DNA from: Acidobacteriota bacterium
Lineage (GTDB): Bacteria; Acidobacteriota; Vicinamibacteria; Vicinamibacterales; Fen-181
DNA: 35,200 bases
Assembly: GCA_017883185.1 (NCBI GenBank)
Contig: JADGOB010000029.1
Coordinates: 1 to 35,200 of the forward strand
Direction: 5' to 3'
Shown here in pieces: positions 32,053 to 35,200 of the stretch. Made by a program: the position numbers and the translations under genes. The stretch's first letter is position 1. Every line of letters begins with the position of its first letter. The notes beneath the pieces are model-generated. The model saw only the letters and a program-made list of their open reading frames with translations. It ran no database searches and was not told the DNA's origin.

Positions 32053-33930
32053 TTACTTCTTCACGACCGGCACGGTGACGTGCGACGGGTGGGCCGCCGA
32101 CCGATAGATGCGTTGCGTGGCCGTGCGGTAGTCCGACTCGCGGGCCTTGAAGATGTTCGGCACGAACGTCTGCGGGTTCCGGTCGATCAGCGGGAACCAG
32201 CTGCTCTGCACCTGGACCATGATGCGGTGCCCCTTGCGGAAGCAGTAGTCCTGCGTGTGGAGGCTGAACCGCACCGGCGTCACCTGGCCGGCGACGAGCG
32301 GCGCCGGCTGATCGAACCCCTTCAGGTACCGGGCGCGGAACACCTCGTTGGACACCATCAACTGCCAGCCCGCGAGCGTCCAGTTCGACGGCAGATCTTC
32401 CGGGTAGACGTCGATCAGCTTCACGATCCAGTCGCTGTCGGTGCCGGTGGTCGAGGCGAACAGGTTCGCCACGATCTCGCCGGCCACGGCCACGTCCGCG
32501 TCCAGCGGGTCCGTCTCCCAGCTCAGCACGTCGTCGCGATCGGTCACGAAGCGCTGGTCCTCGAGCAGCCACGTACTCCACCCGGAGCCGCCCGGGAAAT
32601 ACGTCGCCTGGATGGGCCGGTGGCGGTATGGGACCGGGTGGGTCGGGTCCGAGACGTAGCTGTCGAACCCGTCGGCATCGGCCGCGGTCGCGTCGGGCGA
32701 GTCGAACGACAGCCGGCCGCCCGCGTGGAAGTAGAGGTAGCGATCCGTGGTGTCCTGCTTCGGCGGCCAGGCGTTCCACTTGCGCCACTGGTTGGTGCCG
32801 CCCTCGAACGTCAGCGCCTCGGGCTGCGAGAGCTGGCCCTTGTCCTTCAGCCAGTAGGCGAACCACGGCGCCTGCACCTGCTCGCGGAAGTACGTCGAGG
32901 TCGCGCTGCCGAAGTCGATCGCGCCGAGCGTCTGGCCCTGCGCCCCGTTCCACCCGCCGTGGTTCCACGGCCCGACGACGACGTAGCTGAGGTGCTTCGC
33001 GGCGTCGAACTTCTCGAGCGCGTCGTAGATGCGCATCGGCCCGTAGAAGTCCTCCTGGTCCCACCAGCCGGCGACGCTCAGGGTCGGGACTTTGACGTCG
33101 CGGATGGACGGCACGAGCGTCTGCCGTTTCCAGAACGCGTCGTAGTCCGGGTGCGCCACGTAGTCGTTCCACGTCGGGATCTTGCCCCCGAGGTACTTCG
33201 CGTTGACGTTGGAGAGCGGCCCGAGCGCCAGGTACCACTGGTAGGTGTCGTAGCGGTCGAAGGCGAAGTTCGTGCTCTCCTTCGTCGTCTCCATCATCGC
33301 GGCGTACTCGAAGCCGTAGCTCAGGCGAAACGCGCCGTTGTGGTGGAAGTCGTCGCCGAGCCACATGTCGGCGGGCGAGGCCTGCGGCGAGACGGCCTTC
33401 AGCGCCGGGTGCGGCTCGAGCGTCGCCATGGCGGTGGTCCACCCGTCGTACGACACGCCCAGCATCCCCACCCGCCCGTTGTTCGGCTGGATGTTCTTCA
33501 GCAGCCACTCGATCGTGTCGTAGGTATCCGTGCCCTCGTCGATCGCCTTCGCGTCACCCGGGGCCCGCGCGGGCCGCTGCATGACGAAGGTGCCTTCCGA
33601 CTTGAACCGGCCGCGGATGTCCTGGAACACGAAGATGTACCCCTCGGCGGCCAATTCCTTCAGCGGCCTCGCAAAGCCGTTGCCCGCATCGTTGACACCG
33701 TATGGCGTGCGCAGGAAGATGAACGGCAGCGGCTCGCGCGTGCCTTTCGGGACGAAGATCTTCGTGTGCAGCTTGACGCCGTCACGGGCCGCGACCATCA
33801 CGTCGCGCACGTCGAAGCGCGCCGCCGCCTGCGCCGCGGCGTCCTGGCGGGCAGCCGGATGGCTGACGGCGAGGACGGCGAGGGTGACGAGCGTGGCCAG
33901 TCGCACGAGCAGCAGCGCGGGGCGTTTCAT
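32053..33930 (-). CDS. Exported CocE/NonD-family hydrolase (alpha-amino acid ester hydrolase type)
   Basis: A 625-residue alpha/beta-hydrolase. The start is ATG 33930 (MKRPALLLVRLATLVTLAVLAV, a signal peptide), with GGAGGT 5 nt upstream; a start 15 codons earlier has no such support. The X-Pro dipeptidyl-peptidase (S15) domain has the nucleophile Ser160 in GMLGVSYDGW, Asp291 in VAGWWDQED and His324 in GPWNHGG. The C-terminal jelly-roll region contains FRKGHRIMVQVQSSWFPLIDRNPQT. This family includes cocaine esterase, glutaryl-7-ACA acylases and alpha-amino acid ester hydrolases. The EDFYGP and WNHGGW surroundings fit the amino-acid ester hydrolase/peptidase-like group. It probably attacks esters or amides of amino acids outside the cytoplasm. 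It is a single gene, with a 269-bp gap to the asparaginase gene. Confidence 0.95.
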   Translation of the reverse strand: MKRPALLLVRLATLVTLAVLAVSHPAARQDAAAQAAARFDVRDVMVAARDGVKLHTKIFVPKGTREPLPFIFLRTPYGVNDAGNGFARPLKELAAEGYIFVFQDIRGRFKSEGTFVMQRPARAPGDAKAIDEGTDTYDTIEWLLKNIQPNNGRVGMLGVSYDGWTTAMATLEPHPALKAVSPQASPADMWLGDDFHHNGAFRLSYGFEYAAMMETTKESTNFAFDRYDTYQWYLALGPLSNVNAKYLGGKIPTWNDYVAHPDYDAFWKRQTLVPSIRDVKVPTLSVAGWWDQEDFYGPMRIYDALEKFDAAKHLSYVVVGPWNHGGWNGAQGQTLGAIDFGSATSTYFREQVQAPWFAYWLKDKGQLSQPEALTFEGGTNQWRKWNAWPPKQDTTDRYLYFHAGGRLSFDSPDATAADADGFDSYVSDPTHPVPYRHRPIQATYFPGGSGWSTWLLEDQRFVTDRDDVLSWETDPLDADVAVAGEIVANLFASTTGTDSDWIVKLIDVYPEDLPSNWTLAGWQLMVSNEVFRARYLKGFDQPAPLVAGQVTPVRFSLHTQDYCFRKGHRIMVQVQSSWFPLIDRNPQTFVPNIFKARESDYRTATQRIYRSAAHPSHVTVPVVKK

Positions 33931-34072
33931 CGTGACCTCCGGGGCCAGGCAGGCGGCAGGTTCGTGAGTGTTCAATCGTCACGCGGAATCACCCGCACCC
34001 GGCAAGGTCGGCGCTTCGCGCCACAGCTGGCGGGCTCGGCTGGCCCGGCGTGAGCCGCAGGGCGAGTCGTGA

Positions 34073-34086
34073 CGATCCGCGGATCG
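34073..34086. repeat. Perfect 14-bp palindrome CGATCCGCGGATCG
   Basis: It lies in the 195-bp gap between the phosphatase stop and the CocE start (both minus strand). It could be an operator or the base of a hairpin with no loop. No other copy was seen, and no promoter hexamers around it are convincing. Confidence 0.5.
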
Positions 34087-34125
34087 CTGGCGACACGCCT
34101 CTTGGCGGTTTGAGGCGGAGCCACG

Positions 34126-34758
34126 CTACTGGAACGCGAGGCGGATGGCCATGGCTGTCATATCGTCGGCCCGACCGTGCTGGCCGGCGGCCTCCAGGAT
34201 GGCGGGGGGCACGTCGGAGAGGTGCCCGAGGGCGGCCTTGCGCGCGGCGCGATCGAGGCGTGCCGGCCCGAGCGGCGTCCACGCGCCATCCGTCACGATC
34301 AGGAGCATGTCGTGGGAAGCCATGTGGTGCCGCACCGACGTAGGCTGGACGTCGCCGCTTCCCAGGCGGGCCTTCGACAGCGGCTCGGCGAGAAGCCGGC
34401 AGCCGCCGTCTTCGGGCAGCAGGTAGATGCGCGAGTCACCGACCACCACGCCGCGCGCCTCGCTGCCGACCATGCTGATCGCCGCAAGGGTGCTTTCCGA
34501 GCCGCCAAGCAGCGCCGAGTCGGCCAGGCGGACCCAGTGCGGCCACAGGTCGGCGGCCAGCATCTGCCCAAGCGTGGTCTCGGCCAGCCAGAGTTCGAAG
34601 AGGCCGGTGACGCGCCTGGCGACCAACTGCGCGTTTCCGGCGCCATCGCACACGACCGCCGTGACCACCGGGGCCCGGACGATGGCGAAGGCGTCCTGGT
34701 TCTCGGTGTGCTGCCTGCTATCCTCGGGCAACGTGGCGCCGTAACACTCCACATGCAT
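34126..34758 (-). CDS. PP2C-like Ser/Thr protein phosphatase, compact form
   Basis: A 210-residue protein, somewhat shorter than the usual 240-260 of bacterial PP2C enzymes. The acidic metal-binding motifs are present: D22 in TENQDAF, D38 in VVCDGAGNA (usually DGMGG), VVGDSRIYLL, LLIVTDGAW, and RADDMTAM near the C-terminus. Together they support an active Mn2+-dependent phosphatase. The helical region after DGAGN is shortened, which explains the length. The start is ATG 34758. It is divergent from the ATPase relic. The lone FHA protein at 12228 is the only other obvious phospho-signalling gene here; a link between them is speculative. Confidence 0.88.
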   Translation of the reverse strand: MHVECYGATLPEDSRQHTENQDAFAIVRAPVVTAVVCDGAGNAQLVARRVTGLFELWLAETTLGQMLAADLWPHWVRLADSALLGGSESTLAAISMVGSEARGVVVGDSRIYLLPEDGGCRLLAEPLSKARLGSGDVQPTSVRHHMASHDMLLIVTDGAWTPLGPARLDRAARKAALGHLSDVPPAILEAAGQHGRADDMTAMAIRLAFQ

Positions 34759-34871
34759 CGCTATCGTGATCTGTATCGGCCGATCCTGCCGACGCGTTCA
34801 GGCCACGGTCGCGATGGCGTCGGTGGGGCCGGCTGCCGTGCGACCTGTCGGGCGTGAAGGGGTGAGGCGGG

Positions 34872-35200
34872 GTGGCCGGGAGGAACTGGCTCGACGCCTT
34901 CGAGCGGTTCTACCTGGCGTTTTCCATAGCCCCGTGGACGCGCAGGGTAGCCCGGGCAACCCAGAAGGCGCGGAAGATGTACCTCCTCGACTCCGCGATC
35001 ATCGACGAGCCGGCGTCCCGGTTCGAGAACATGGTGGCCGTCGAGGCCAAGCGTGGGAGCGGCGGCCTCGTCAAGATGACGTATGCCGCCGCCACGCCTG
35101 CCGACGCGCGCAGCACCTTGGCCGTGGTGCGCGCGTTACGGTGTCCGTCACGCCGCTCAGCTCCGCCGCGATCCGCCGCCGGCACCCGACGTCCGGCCGC
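34872..35200 (+). pseudogene. Fragment of an AAA+/DUF4143-type ATPase, running off the right edge
   Basis: The frame from GTG 34872 opens right after an in-frame TGA (34863-34865). Residues 5-58 read NWLDAFERFYLAFSIAPW, then RRVARATQKARKMYLLD and IIDEPASRFENMVAVE. This matches the region of DUF4143 ATPases where the AAA+ domain passes into the C-terminal nuclease-like domain ('RFENMVA'). The AAA+ domain with its P-loop is missing upstream. After E58 (35045) the text (AKRGSGGLVKMTYAAATP) no longer follows the family, which should continue with an 'RE(V/A)DF' core. I read it as a doubly broken remnant of an accessory gene. The alternative is a short unrelated protein. Confidence 0.55.

Noticed and set aside
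30668-33508. 946-codon frame on the minus strand
   Set aside because: The part above 31783 runs through the CocE gene in another frame and lacks domain character; the real glycosylasparaginase starts at the Tat signal at 31783.
34910-35185. 91-codon minus-strand frame at the right edge
   Set aside because: No recognisable family; the opposite strand carries the more convincing DUF4143 fragment. It might be the start of a gene continuing beyond the window, but nothing supports it.
1-35200. tRNA or rRNA genes
   Set aside because: No stretch with convincing T-arm and acceptor-stem pairing or rRNA-like conserved sequence was found by eye.

Overview
The window is a GC-rich, almost fully coding bacterial chromosome segment. 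The gene set suggests an Acidobacteriota genome, probably a Vicinamibacteria-like one: exported peptidases of the tricorn/S41, M28 and M20 types, a CocE hydrolase, a DUF5107-TPR protein, a DUF1080 plus Gfo/Idh/MocA pair, and Tat-exported enzymes. This placement is an inference from gene content; no rRNA or other marker is present. No rRNA, convincing tRNA, CRISPR array or intact insertion sequence was seen.

Layout. Positions 1-2600 look like the edge of an accessory, defence-like island. It holds the start of an AbiEi-type antitoxin running off the left end, with a perfect 20-bp palindrome over its promoter. Next come an AlbA_2 (Schlafen-type)/HATPase protein and the decayed 3' end of a TrlF-like ATPase that overlaps it. 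The nuclease operon sbcD-sbcC (2620-6836) follows and is bracketed by an 18/19-identical direct repeat. A 0.7-kb non-coding stretch with a 20-bp tandem array leads to a translation/RNA module: an IF-1 with a TTG start, an RRM protein with a long structured leader, and a small basic DUF3553-like protein transcribed the other way.

From 8.9 to 24 kb the genes are mostly for exported proteins and metabolism. They are a tricorn-like protease, a small FHA protein, a three-gene type III polyketide synthase/methyltransferase/flavoprotein operon, an M28 peptidase, a DUF5107-TPR protein, and a DUF3311-SSS transporter-M20 amidohydrolase operon whose transporter has acquired a REP-like hairpin as its C-terminus. 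From 24 to 35 kb come a DUF4118-PAS hybrid histidine kinase, a chimeric DUF1080 gene overlapping a Tat-exported Gfo/Idh/MocA oxidoreductase (a likely 3-keto-sugar route), a proline racemase-family enzyme with a Ser/Cys active-site pair, an exported SagB-type nitroreductase, a Tat-exported glycosylasparaginase, a CocE esterase, a PP2C-like phosphatase and the decayed end of an AAA+/DUF4143 ATPase.

Together the middle and right parts look like a scavenging economy for extracellular peptides, glycopeptides and sugars: proteases, amidohydrolase plus sodium symporter, glycosylasparaginase, hydroxyproline-type epimerase and keto-sugar enzymes. The most notable structural feature is a set of intergenic tracts built from 7-bp steps. 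Each locus has its own sequence but the same 7-bp period. The best candidates for a closer look are this heptad family, the type III PKS operon, the DUF1080 fusion, the REP-extended transporter and the TrlF/AlbA_2/AbiEi edge.
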